Position numbers and translations under genes: made by a program. DNA of 64,000 nt from Nereida sp965655635 (GTDB taxonomy: Bacteria > Pseudomonadota > Alphaproteobacteria > Rhodobacterales > Rhodobacteraceae), in contig NZ_CBFHHE010000009.1 in the NCBI RefSeq assembly GCF_965655635.1, forward strand, positions 1 through 64,000, written 5' to 3'. The stretch's first letter is position 1. Each line of letters begins with the position of its first letter. Shown piece by piece: positions 45,548 to 53,245 of this stretch. The notes under the pieces are model-generated. The model was not told where the DNA came from, did not search any database, and saw nothing but the letters and a program-made list of their open reading frames with translations.

Positions 45548-45721
45548 ATGATCTCATTCCCCCTTCTTATGCTTTTGGCATTCATCGTTGGCGGCATATT
45601 TGGCGCGATCATTGCCAAACTGCGCGGTGGTGCGCGCAAAGACATGGTGCACTACTTTTTCGTGTGGGGCGTCATTGCATTTATCATCATGACCGTGGGC
45701 GGAACGCTCGCCGCGCGCTGA
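45548..45721 (+). CDS. Small two-helix membrane protein (57 residues)
   Basis: A 57-residue ORF starting MISFPLLMLLAFIVGGIFGA with a second hydrophobic helix FFVWGVIAFIIMTVGG and a basic loop KLRGGARKD between. GGAGG lies 9 nt upstream of the ATG. Its stop overlaps the VWA start by 1 nt (TGATG), so the two are coupled. No family recognised. Confidence 0.8.
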   Translation: MISFPLLMLLAFIVGGIFGAIIAKLRGGARKDMVHYFFVWGVIAFIIMTVGGTLAAR

Positions 45722-46902
45722 TGTTTCTGCCGTTTTTCGAAAACCTAAGACGTCACGGGGTCCCTGCGACCCTGCGCGAGTTTTTGGCGTTTCTAGACGG
45801 TATGGCAGCGGGTCTTGCCACATATGATGCGGACGGGTTTTACTATCTGGCGCGGCTTACCTTGGTCAAAGACGAACGGCATCTGGACAAATTCGACCGC
45901 GCCTTCGCCGCCAGCTTTTCCGGCCTTGATGAGATCAGTGCCCAAGACGTGCTGAACGCGGTTGATATACCGGACGAATGGCTGCGTAAGATGGCCGAAA
46001 AGCACCTTAGCCCCGAAGAACGCGCACAGATTGAGGCACTTGGCGGGTTTGAGGCGTTGATGGACACGCTGAAAAAGCGCCTTGAAGAACAAAAAGGCCG
46101 CCACCAAGGGGGCAGCAAGTGGATCGGCACCGCGGGCATCTCGCCATTTGGTGCGCATGGCTACAACCCCGAAGGTGTACGCATCGGGCAAAACGAAAGC
46201 CGCCACCAACGTGCAGTCAAAGTCTGGGACAAGCGCACATTTCGCAACCTCGACGACAGTGTCGAATTGGGCACCCGCAATATCAAAGTCGCCCTCAAAC
46301 GGCTAAGACGGTGGGCGCGTGATGGCGCAAGGGAAGAGTTTGATCTGGACGGTACTGTCAACGCAACGGCCAATGCCGGCTACCTTGATGTCAAAACCCG
46401 CCCCGAGCGGCGCAACGCCGTCAAAGTATTGCTGTTCTTTGATGTTGGCGGATCAATGGACGCCCATATCAAAGTGGTAGAAGAGCTGTTCAGTGCTGCA
46501 AAATCCGAATTCAAACAGCTTGAACACTTTTACTTCCACAACTGTCTTTACGAAAGCGTTTGGCGCGACAACGCGCGCCGGTGGGACGACAAAATTCCAA
46601 CGGCAGAAATACTGCGCACATATGGACCCGACTACAAATGCATCTTCGTCGGCGATGCCAGCATGTCTCCCTATGAGATCGCCTATATCGGCGGCGCGAA
46701 TGAATATTGGAACGCTGAGGCCGGTCACACGTGGCTCAACCGTGCCCGCGCGCAATGGGCCGATCATATTTGGATCAATCCTGTGCCCGAAGCGTATTGG
46801 GATTATACCCAATCCATCGGGATGATCCGCGAGATATTCGAAAACCAAATGGTGCCGATGACCCCCGAAGGGCTGACGCGCGGTATGAAGCTGCTTGGCT
46901 AA
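45721..46902 (+). CDS. VWA-domain CoxE-like protein
   Basis: A 393-residue protein. The MIDAS-type metal site is FFDVGGSMD with Asp241. The first ~200 residues form the helical region seen in CoxE-like proteins (MFLPFFENLRRHGVPATLRE, LARLTLVKDERHLDKFDRAF). The pairing of a MoxR ATPase with a VWA protein is known for insertion of metal cofactors or complex activation (for example CoxD-CoxE). The client of this pair is unknown. ATG 45721 overlaps the upstream stop. Confidence 0.9.
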   Translation: MFLPFFENLRRHGVPATLREFLAFLDGMAAGLATYDADGFYYLARLTLVKDERHLDKFDRAFAASFSGLDEISAQDVLNAVDIPDEWLRKMAEKHLSPEERAQIEALGGFEALMDTLKKRLEEQKGRHQGGSKWIGTAGISPFGAHGYNPEGVRIGQNESRHQRAVKVWDKRTFRNLDDSVELGTRNIKVALKRLRRWARDGAREEFDLDGTVNATANAGYLDVKTRPERRNAVKVLLFFDVGGSMDAHIKVVEELFSAAKSEFKQLEHFYFHNCLYESVWRDNARRWDDKIPTAEILRTYGPDYKCIFVGDASMSPYEIAYIGGANEYWNAEAGHTWLNRARAQWADHIWINPVPEAYWDYTQSIGMIREIFENQMVPMTPEGLTRGMKLLG

Positions 46903-47121
46903 GCCTTCGCGGCGTTTTTTCGTAACAATCAACGCGCCTTACCGCCACTTCCCACACAAAACTATGATGTGCAGCCGTGCACGGATCACAAGGTCATGGC
47001 GCAGGGTGACGGGACCCGTTTTGCAGCACCTATGCTGTTGCAGGTTCACACGGAAGACCACCCCGCCTGTCATCTGACAGGGCCGGGGTTGGCCCAACAA
47101 ATGTAAAAGGAGGACCTCACG

Positions 47122-47450
47122 ATGACACGTTCACAGACCCTTCTCAACGGTCACTCATTCAAAACCGCAGCTCTTGCACTGTTGCTCGGGTTAGGCGCGT
47201 CCCTTGGCGCCACAACCGTCGCCAGTGCAGATCAGCTGCGCGTTCCGCAGACGTTGAGCCCAGCGTTTATCCAAAGGCTGTGTTGATGCAAATCGTACAA
47301 GCCAAAGCCGATAATAACACAGCGCAACTGACGCATATCCTGCGCGAATCAAACGCCAAGACAGCCGACCCTGCCCAAGCATTTGTGCTGACAGTCTCGG
47401 CCCGCGAAGCAAAAGTAGGTGAGCACCTGTTTGATCAACGGCGGTTCTAA
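47122..47450 (+). pseudogene. Small secreted protein, probably frameshifted
   Basis: AAAAGGAGG precedes ATG 47122, a near-perfect ribosome-binding site. The first frame codes for a clean signal peptide (ALALLLGLGASLGATTVASA) and then ends at TGA 47284-47286 after only 54 residues. A second frame is open across the same point (through YPKAVLMQIVQAKADNN) and ends at TAA 47448-47450. One missing base between about 47215 and 47280 would join them into a ~109-residue exported protein. I recognise no family. Alternatively the 54-residue product is the real one. Confidence 0.45.
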
Positions 47451-47635
47451 CGTCCTCTCAGACGGAACGTGCGGTTAAAACTGTTGCGCCGTCGCGAAAA
47501 GTATCGCCGTTACCGCGCCCTTGTTGAAAGGCCAGCCTTTGGCTTTGGCACCTTTAGCAAGGGCGTTTTTTATTGACACACAGAAGTTTGCACCAAACAC
47601 TGGCAAGCCCGTCCACACTGCCCCATATAAAGAGC

Positions 47636-48325
47636 ATGTTGAAATTTGCCCCCATCCTTCTGGCGCTTGCCTATGGCTATGTCATGGTGCGCTTTTCTGC
47701 GTGGCGCACAGCCCGCGAGCTTGACCGCAACAGCACAGAGCTTGCTGATCCGATTTTGACAACCCACACAGCGGCAATGGCCAAGGCGCTCGATATCCCG
47801 CGCATCCGCGTGCACATCTATGAGATCGAGCCCGTCAACGGACTAGCCGCACCTGACGGGCGTATTTTCATAACGCGCGGATTTTATCAGAAGTTTCAGG
47901 CCGGCGAGGTCACAGGCGCGGAAATGGCATCAGTCATCGCCCATGAATTGGGGCACGTCGCCTTGGGTCACTCGCGCCGCAGAATGATTGATTTCTCAGG
48001 CCAAAATGCGCTGCGCACCGCACTGGCTATGGTTTTGGGGCGCTTCATTCCGGGCGTTGGCCCGTGGATTGCGGGCATGCTAACATCGCTGATCGCAGCA
48101 CGGCTTTCACGAACCGATGAATATGAAGCGGACGCATATGCCTCAGCGTTGTTGCATAAATCCGGCATCGGGGTTGAACCGCAAAAGACGCTTTTCACGA
48201 AGCTTGAAAAACTAACGGGCGCACGCGGCGGCAGCCCTGCGTGGTTGCTTAGCCACCCCAAAACCGAAGAACGGATCAAGGCGATTGAGGCCAATGTCGC
48301 CAAATGGGATGCGGTGCAAAAGTAA
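47636..48325 (+). CDS. M48-family zinc metalloprotease
   Basis: A 229-residue membrane-anchored protease. One N-terminal membrane segment is followed by the zinc motif HELGH (His103, Glu104, His107) and the downstream glutamate in DEYEADAYA. It resembles HtpX/BepA/LoiP-type proteases with no extra domain. The start is ATG 47636. Location of the catalytic domain (periplasm or cytoplasm) is not certain. Confidence 0.87.
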   Translation: MLKFAPILLALAYGYVMVRFSAWRTARELDRNSTELADPILTTHTAAMAKALDIPRIRVHIYEIEPVNGLAAPDGRIFITRGFYQKFQAGEVTGAEMASVIAHELGHVALGHSRRRMIDFSGQNALRTALAMVLGRFIPGVGPWIAGMLTSLIAARLSRTDEYEADAYASALLHKSGIGVEPQKTLFTKLEKLTGARGGSPAWLLSHPKTEERIKAIEANVAKWDAVQK

Positions 48326-48348
48326 CGCCCGATCAGGCAGCAGAACCC

Positions 48349-48891
48349 TTAGGACTGAAGCGCTTTGCCCAACCGTGGCAGACGCGCTTTTTTCAACAGC
48401 CCCCGCGTTGTCCATGTACTGCCTGACATCTTTTCTGCTTGGGCGCGTACCCCTTCAACGACGCGGGCCATGACCTCGGGATTGGCATGCCACAACCCCA
48501 ATAAGAATTGATCAGGGTCTGCGCGCGAAACACCTTCTTCGGCCAGAATATTGCGCGGGAAATCTTTTGCGTTGTTGGTAATAATCACATCGGACGAGCC
48601 TGCGATCGCCGCTGCCAACACATGAATATCGTTCTGGTCAGGCAACCAAAGCCGCGCCAAATCACCGTCTTTGGGCCGTATCTGGGCGCTTGTGAAATGC
48701 GCATTGAGCATCACCGCTTCAGACCGCGCAGCGACCTCGTCACTTGGCCCATGGCGCGCCGCAGCGCGGGCCCATTCCTCTAACAGCCGTTCAGACCACT
48801 GCGGCTCAAACAGCCCTGCACGGGCGGCACCAATCACCACCTCACGCATCACCGTTGGGTAAAGAACGCAGGCGTCAATCAGCGCTTTCAC
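48349..48891 (-). CDS. PIN-domain protein coupled to rlmI
   Basis: A 180-residue protein with the PIN start MKALIDACVLYPTVMREV (Asp6), a central acidic block WLPDQNDIHVLAAAIAG and VIITNNAKDFP. PIN domains are Mg-dependent RNases. No antitoxin gene is next to it; instead its ATG overlaps the rlmI stop (ATGA, 48888-48891). It may act in RNA processing or be a stand-alone toxin-like gene. Confidence 0.8.
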   Translation of the reverse strand: MKALIDACVLYPTVMREVVIGAARAGLFEPQWSERLLEEWARAAARHGPSDEVAARSEAVMLNAHFTSAQIRPKDGDLARLWLPDQNDIHVLAAAIAGSSDVIITNNAKDFPRNILAEEGVSRADPDQFLLGLWHANPEVMARVVEGVRAQAEKMSGSTWTTRGLLKKARLPRLGKALQS

Positions 48892-50117
48892 GGCAGCAAC
48901 CGATAAAACAGTGCCTTCAGATATCCGCTTTCCGAAAGCTGCGGCATCAACGGATGATCTGGTCCTGCAAACCCTGTGTGAATGTGCTGGGCGCGGCGCC
49001 CTGCGCGCCCGATCCCCCGCGCTGATGAGCGCGCAAATTTATGCACGTCAGCTGCATGCGAGCACGAACACAGCACAAGATATCCGCCCTCGGCCACCAG
49101 CGGTGCCGCCAGTTTTGCCACACGCTCATAGGCGCGCAATCCACGGTCGAGCGATTTTTTCGACGGCGCAAATGCGGGTGGATCACAAACCACCACGTCG
49201 AACTTCGCACCTTCTTCGTTAAGCGCCTCAAGAACGGCAAATGCATCCCCTTTGCGCGTACTGAGCTTGTCGCCCATGCCCATGGCATCCGCACCGCCTT
49301 GGGCCAGATCAAGCGCAGGCTGTGCACCATCAACGCATGTGGCGCTCTGCGCACCCGCCGCCAATGCCGCCAGCCCAAAGCCGCCAACGTGGGAAAACAC
49401 ATCCAACACCCGTGCATCTTTCGACAGCCGTGCCGTTACCGCGTGGTTTGGCCGTTGGTCAAAAAACAGACCGGTTTTTTGACCGCCCATAACGTCCGCC
49501 AGATAGATGGCACCGTTCATCGGCACTTCCAATGGCGCGTCCGGCGCTGTGCCTGCAAGAACCTCGGACACATCATCAAGCCCTTCAAGCCCGCGCGCAC
49601 GGCCCGAGGCGTTTTTGATCACACAGCTTACACCCGTCACCGATTGCAGCGCGGCCGATAGCTGCCCAATCCGCGCATCGGCCCAAGCGGCGTTGGGTTG
49701 CACCACTGCTACATCACCAAACCGGTCAATGATGACACCGGGCAGTCCATCAGCCTCTGCGTGGATCAGCCTGTAAAACGGCGCCTCAAACATCCGCTCA
49801 CGGTGCTCGAACGCCGTCCGCAACCGCGTCTCAAACCACGCCTGATCAATCGTTGCAGTCACATCGCGGTCAAGCATGCGCGCAATGATCTGACTGTCGG
49901 GTGTGACCCCCACAAGGCCCAATGGCTTGCGGTCTGTGTCTTCCAAAATCGCCAAGCTGCCAGCGCTTAGGCCTTTGGTGCGGCGATCCGTCACCAAATC
50001 CTCTGCATAGACCCACGGCGCGCCGAACCTGATGGCACGGGCGTCAGATTTTGGTTTCAGTCGAACTACGGGAAGATCCCTGGGTGAAGCGGGCACATCT
50101 GTGGTGGTTTGTGTCAT
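48888..50117 (-). CDS. rlmI: 23S rRNA m5C1962-type methyltransferase (RlmI/RlmL-like, PUA domain)
   Basis: A 409-residue SAM methyltransferase. An N-terminal PUA domain (RFGAPWVYAEDLV...) is followed by a central SAM-binding domain with FFDQRPNHAVTARL, VLDVFSHVGGFGLAALAAGA and VCDPPAFAPSKK, then the catalytic LCSCSHAADVHKF. ATG 50117 is chosen, with AAGGGGGA upstream. The exact rRNA position is inferred from the family. Confidence 0.88.
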   Translation of the reverse strand: MTQTTTDVPASPRDLPVVRLKPKSDARAIRFGAPWVYAEDLVTDRRTKGLSAGSLAILEDTDRKPLGLVGVTPDSQIIARMLDRDVTATIDQAWFETRLRTAFEHRERMFEAPFYRLIHAEADGLPGVIIDRFGDVAVVQPNAAWADARIGQLSAALQSVTGVSCVIKNASGRARGLEGLDDVSEVLAGTAPDAPLEVPMNGAIYLADVMGGQKTGLFFDQRPNHAVTARLSKDARVLDVFSHVGGFGLAALAAGAQSATCVDGAQPALDLAQGGADAMGMGDKLSTRKGDAFAVLEALNEEGAKFDVVVCDPPAFAPSKKSLDRGLRAYERVAKLAAPLVAEGGYLVLCSCSHAADVHKFARSSARGIGRAGRRAQHIHTGFAGPDHPLMPQLSESGYLKALFYRLLP

Positions 50118-50271
50118 GATATCCCCCTTAAAGCACACGATTGAATTGGCCAAGCATCATAGCAAACTGCGGCAAACTGTGTCCCAGATACTTAAACTGC
50201 TGGACTTGTTAGCGCAAACATCGCTAGAACGCGGGTGAATATCAGACGTCAAAGCCGATGGAGCCTGCCAC

Positions 50272-52077
50272 ATGTCGCTAAACCCCACCCTCAAAGCCGT
50301 GACAGACCGCATCATTGCCCGATCAGGAAAGCGGCGCGGGACATATCTTGAGCGTATGCGCAAAGCCGCAGACATTGGCCCAAAGCGCGGCCACCTAAGC
50401 TGTGGCAACCAAGCCCATGCCTATGCGGCGATGGGTGACGCCAAAGACCGCCTGCTTGATGAGCAGTCACCCAACATTGGCATCATCACTGCCTACAATG
50501 ACATGCTTTCGGCCCACCAGCCGTTCAAAGATTTTCCTGATCTGATCAAAGCGGCCGCGGCCAACCACGGCGGCACTGCCCAAGTTGCGGGCGGCGTTCC
50601 GGCCATGTGTGATGGTGTGACCCAAGGCCAAGTTGGCATGGAGTTGTCGCTGTTTTCACGTGATGTGATCGCGCTGGCCGCAGGCGTTGGCCTGTCGCAC
50701 AACACTTTTGATGCGGCGATGTATTTGGGTGTATGTGATAAAATCGTGCCAGGTCTTATCATTGCTGCGGGTACATTCGGCTATATCCCGTCGGTCTTTG
50801 TGCCTGCAGGCCCAATGACCAGTGGCTTGCCCAATGACGAAAAAGCCCGCGTGCGCCAACAGTTCGCAACCGGCGACATTGACCGCAGCCAGTTGATGGC
50901 CGCCGAAATGGCAAGCTACCACGGCCCGGGCACCTGCACGTTTTATGGAACAGCGAATTCCAATCAAATGTTGATGGAATTCATGGGACTGCACTTGCCC
51001 GGCGCGTCCTTTGTGAACCCCAACACCCCACTTCGCGCCGCCCTTACGGAACATGCTACGAAAACGACCCTCGGCATCACTGGACTTGGCGACAATTACA
51101 CCCCCGCATGCGATGTGCTCTCAGAAAAAGCGTTTGTGAATGGCATCGTCGGTCTGATGGCCACGGGGGGTTCAACAAACCTTGTGCTGCACTTGCCTGC
51201 AATGGCGCGCGCGGCGGGCGTTGAACTTACGCTTGAGGACTTTGCGGATATCTCAGCGTTGGTGCCATTGATGGCGAAAGTATACCCCAACGGCCTCGCG
51301 GATGTGAACCATTTCCACGCTGCAGGTGGGCTTGGCTACATGATCGGTGAACTGTTGAACGCAGGCCTACTGCACGACGATGTGGATACAATCGTCGGCA
51401 AAGGCTTATCACGTTACACACAAGAGCCTGTTTTGCAGGACGGCAAACTTGAGTACCGCGAAGGCTCTGCACAAAGTGAAAACGAGAAAATTCTCCGCCC
51501 TGTCTCAAACCCATTTCAACCTGAAGGCGGCGTAAAACAGCTGCGGGGCAACCTTGGGCACGGCATGATGAAAGTCAGCGCCGTCGCACCCGAACGTCAA
51601 ATTGTCGAAGCCCCCATCCGTGTTTTCGAAGATCAGCATGACGTAAAAACTGCGTTTCAAAAGGGCGAGTTCACATCAGACACCATCGTCGTTGTGCGCT
51701 TCCAAGGTCCCGCCGCAAATGGCATGCCCGAATTACACTCGCTCACCCCCACGTTGGCAGTGTTGCAGGACCGTGGCCTTAAAGTAGCGCTTGTTACAGA
51801 TGGCCGGATGTCCGGCGCATCAGGCAAAGTCCCATCGGCGATCCACGTAGCGCCCGAAGCGCTTCACGGTGGTCTTTTATCAAAACTGCAGGACGGCGAT
51901 ATCGTTCGGGTCGATGCACAAAACGGGACCCTAGATGTGCTGACCGAGGGTGTTGACGCGCGCGCAGCAGCCACACCAAACCTTGAAGGCAACACATTTG
52001 GCGTTGGCCGCGAGATGTTTGAAGTGTTTCGTGCAAATGTAGGCCCTGCCAGTTCTGGCGCTGGCGTCGTTGTGTAA
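50272..52077 (+). CDS. edd: 6-phosphogluconate dehydratase
   Basis: A 601-residue Fe-S enzyme of the IlvD/Edd family that makes KDPG in the Entner-Doudoroff pathway. GGVPAMCDGVTQGQVGME, GPGTCTFYGTANSNQMLME and GLMATGGSTNLVLHLPAMA carry the cluster and substrate motifs; VTDGRMSGASGKVPSAIH is near the end. The Edd subtype is supported by its length and by eda next to it. Confidence 0.95.
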   Translation: MSLNPTLKAVTDRIIARSGKRRGTYLERMRKAADIGPKRGHLSCGNQAHAYAAMGDAKDRLLDEQSPNIGIITAYNDMLSAHQPFKDFPDLIKAAAANHGGTAQVAGGVPAMCDGVTQGQVGMELSLFSRDVIALAAGVGLSHNTFDAAMYLGVCDKIVPGLIIAAGTFGYIPSVFVPAGPMTSGLPNDEKARVRQQFATGDIDRSQLMAAEMASYHGPGTCTFYGTANSNQMLMEFMGLHLPGASFVNPNTPLRAALTEHATKTTLGITGLGDNYTPACDVLSEKAFVNGIVGLMATGGSTNLVLHLPAMARAAGVELTLEDFADISALVPLMAKVYPNGLADVNHFHAAGGLGYMIGELLNAGLLHDDVDTIVGKGLSRYTQEPVLQDGKLEYREGSAQSENEKILRPVSNPFQPEGGVKQLRGNLGHGMMKVSAVAPERQIVEAPIRVFEDQHDVKTAFQKGEFTSDTIVVVRFQGPAANGMPELHSLTPTLAVLQDRGLKVALVTDGRMSGASGKVPSAIHVAPEALHGGLLSKLQDGDIVRVDAQNGTLDVLTEGVDARAAATPNLEGNTFGVGREMFEVFRANVGPASSGAGVVV

Positions 52078-52082
52078 ACACG

Positions 52083-52110
52083 GGATTTGGATATTTATGT
52101 ACAAAAGAAG
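52083..52110 (-). repeat. Inverted copy of the CTTCTTTTGT/AAATATC element
   Basis: The reverse complement matches the element at 32845-32872 at 25 of 28 positions. Its outer arm ACAAAAGAAG (52101-52110) can pair with CTTCTTTTGT at 52158-52167, and GCCCC (52115-52119) with GGGGC (52153-52157). The result is a long hairpin in the 238-nt edd-eda space. A third, partial copy, TTCTTTTGTTTAG, is at 52238-52250. Confidence 0.6.
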
Positions 52111-52315
52111 ATCAGCCCCCGAGACAGATACGCATGCGCGCAAAAGTCCTGTGGGGCCTTCTTTTGTTACAGCCATCGGCGTCCCCGCCTGTACTGCCAC
52201 TCCCGAAAACAAAGCTTAAGTTAATTTACTGTTTCAATTCTTTTGTTTAGCAACATCGCCGCCGGAGGCACCCACGTCACTTTCCGGCAGCAAATACCCC
52301 GAAGAGGATACCACC

Positions 52316-52960
52316 ATGATGAGCCCACTCGACGCCAGCCACCACACCCGCGCAATTTGTGAACTGGCACCGGTTGTGCCCGTGCTCGTCATCCACGACG
52401 CCGCAATCGCGCGTCCTTTAGCCGAAGCACTTGTGGCCGGCGGATTACCCGCACTTGAAGTGACTTTGCGAACACCCGCAGCCCTCGATGCGATCCGCGA
52501 GATGGCCAAAGTTGAAGGCGGCACAGTTGGCGCAGGAACCCTTTTGACGCCAACAGACGTAGAAGCCGCAAAAGAAGCCGGCGCACAGTTCGGTGTCTCG
52601 CCCGGCGCCACGCCAAAATTGCTTGAGGCCTGCGCAATCTCTGCCCTGCCGCTGTTGCCCGGTGCCTCCACAGCTTCCGAGGCCATGGCGCTGCTCGAAA
52701 TTGGCTATTCCGTTCAGAAATTCTTCCCTGCCGAGGCAAATGGCGGCGCTCCCGCACTCAAAGCGATTGGCGCGCCTTTGTCACAGGTCTCATTTTGCCC
52801 AACGGGTGGTGTCACACCGGAAAACGCCCCAACATACCTTGGGCTGTCAAACACGCTTTGCGTCGGCGGAAGCTGGGTCTGCCCTGCAAATCTCATCGCC
52901 GCAAAAGACTGGGCCGCGATTGAAGAGTTGGCGCGCGAAGCCGCAGCACTTACACGGTAA
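52316..52960 (+). CDS. eda: 2-keto-3-deoxy-6-phosphogluconate aldolase
   Basis: A 214-residue class I aldolase that splits KDPG into pyruvate and glyceraldehyde-3-phosphate. The Schiff-base lysine is Lys135 in YSVQKFFPAEANGG, the catalytic glutamate Glu48 in LEVTLRTPAALDAI. FCPTGGVTPENAP is the phosphate-binding loop. GAGGAT precedes the start. It follows edd at 238 nt. Confidence 0.94.
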   Translation: MMSPLDASHHTRAICELAPVVPVLVIHDAAIARPLAEALVAGGLPALEVTLRTPAALDAIREMAKVEGGTVGAGTLLTPTDVEAAKEAGAQFGVSPGATPKLLEACAISALPLLPGASTASEAMALLEIGYSVQKFFPAEANGGAPALKAIGAPLSQVSFCPTGGVTPENAPTYLGLSNTLCVGGSWVCPANLIAAKDWAAIEELAREAAALTR

Positions 52961-52972
52961 TCACTTGGCTGT

Positions 52973-53245
52973 TTATTCAGCTACACGCGCGGCACGCCCG
53001 CCCCGCCGTCCTGTGGCGGGGGCTGTTTTTAGGCCCTGGCGCAGCGTCTGTGTCATCGGATGATCCCCGTTCGACTTCCCGTAGTGGTCAATAAGCGGCT
53101 TGATATAATCTTGCATCGCAACGCCCGCAGGCAGCCCAAGAGCCCAGTCCAGAAAGATCGAACGGCACTCAGGCGCGCTGATCCCATCGATTTTATAGCT
53201 TTCTTGGATCAATCCGCGTGGGTCCAAAAACTTGAAGTCAATCAT
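52973..53245 (-). CDS. Small conserved protein coupled to glnE (90 residues)
   Basis: A 90-residue ORF starting MIDFKFLDPRGLIQESYKID, with an acidic/aromatic core (FLDWALGLPAG, YIKPLIDHYG) and a basic end (GRRGGRAARVAE). It starts 8 nt inside the glnE end, so it is coupled. I recall related short proteins in Roseobacter genomes but no function. Confidence 0.6.
   Translation of the reverse strand: MIDFKFLDPRGLIQESYKIDGISAPECRSIFLDWALGLPAGVAMQDYIKPLIDHYGKSNGDHPMTQTLRQGLKTAPATGRRGGRAARVAE

Noticed and set aside
46888..46920. Terminator after the VWA gene
   Set aside because: A T run follows, but the stem (GAAG/CTTC with GCTT/AAGC) is broken and overlaps the end of the coding sequence; too weak to call.
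48349..48891. PIN protein as half of a toxin-antitoxin pair
   Set aside because: No small antitoxin-like ORF lies before or after it; its upstream neighbour is rlmI with a 4-nt overlap.
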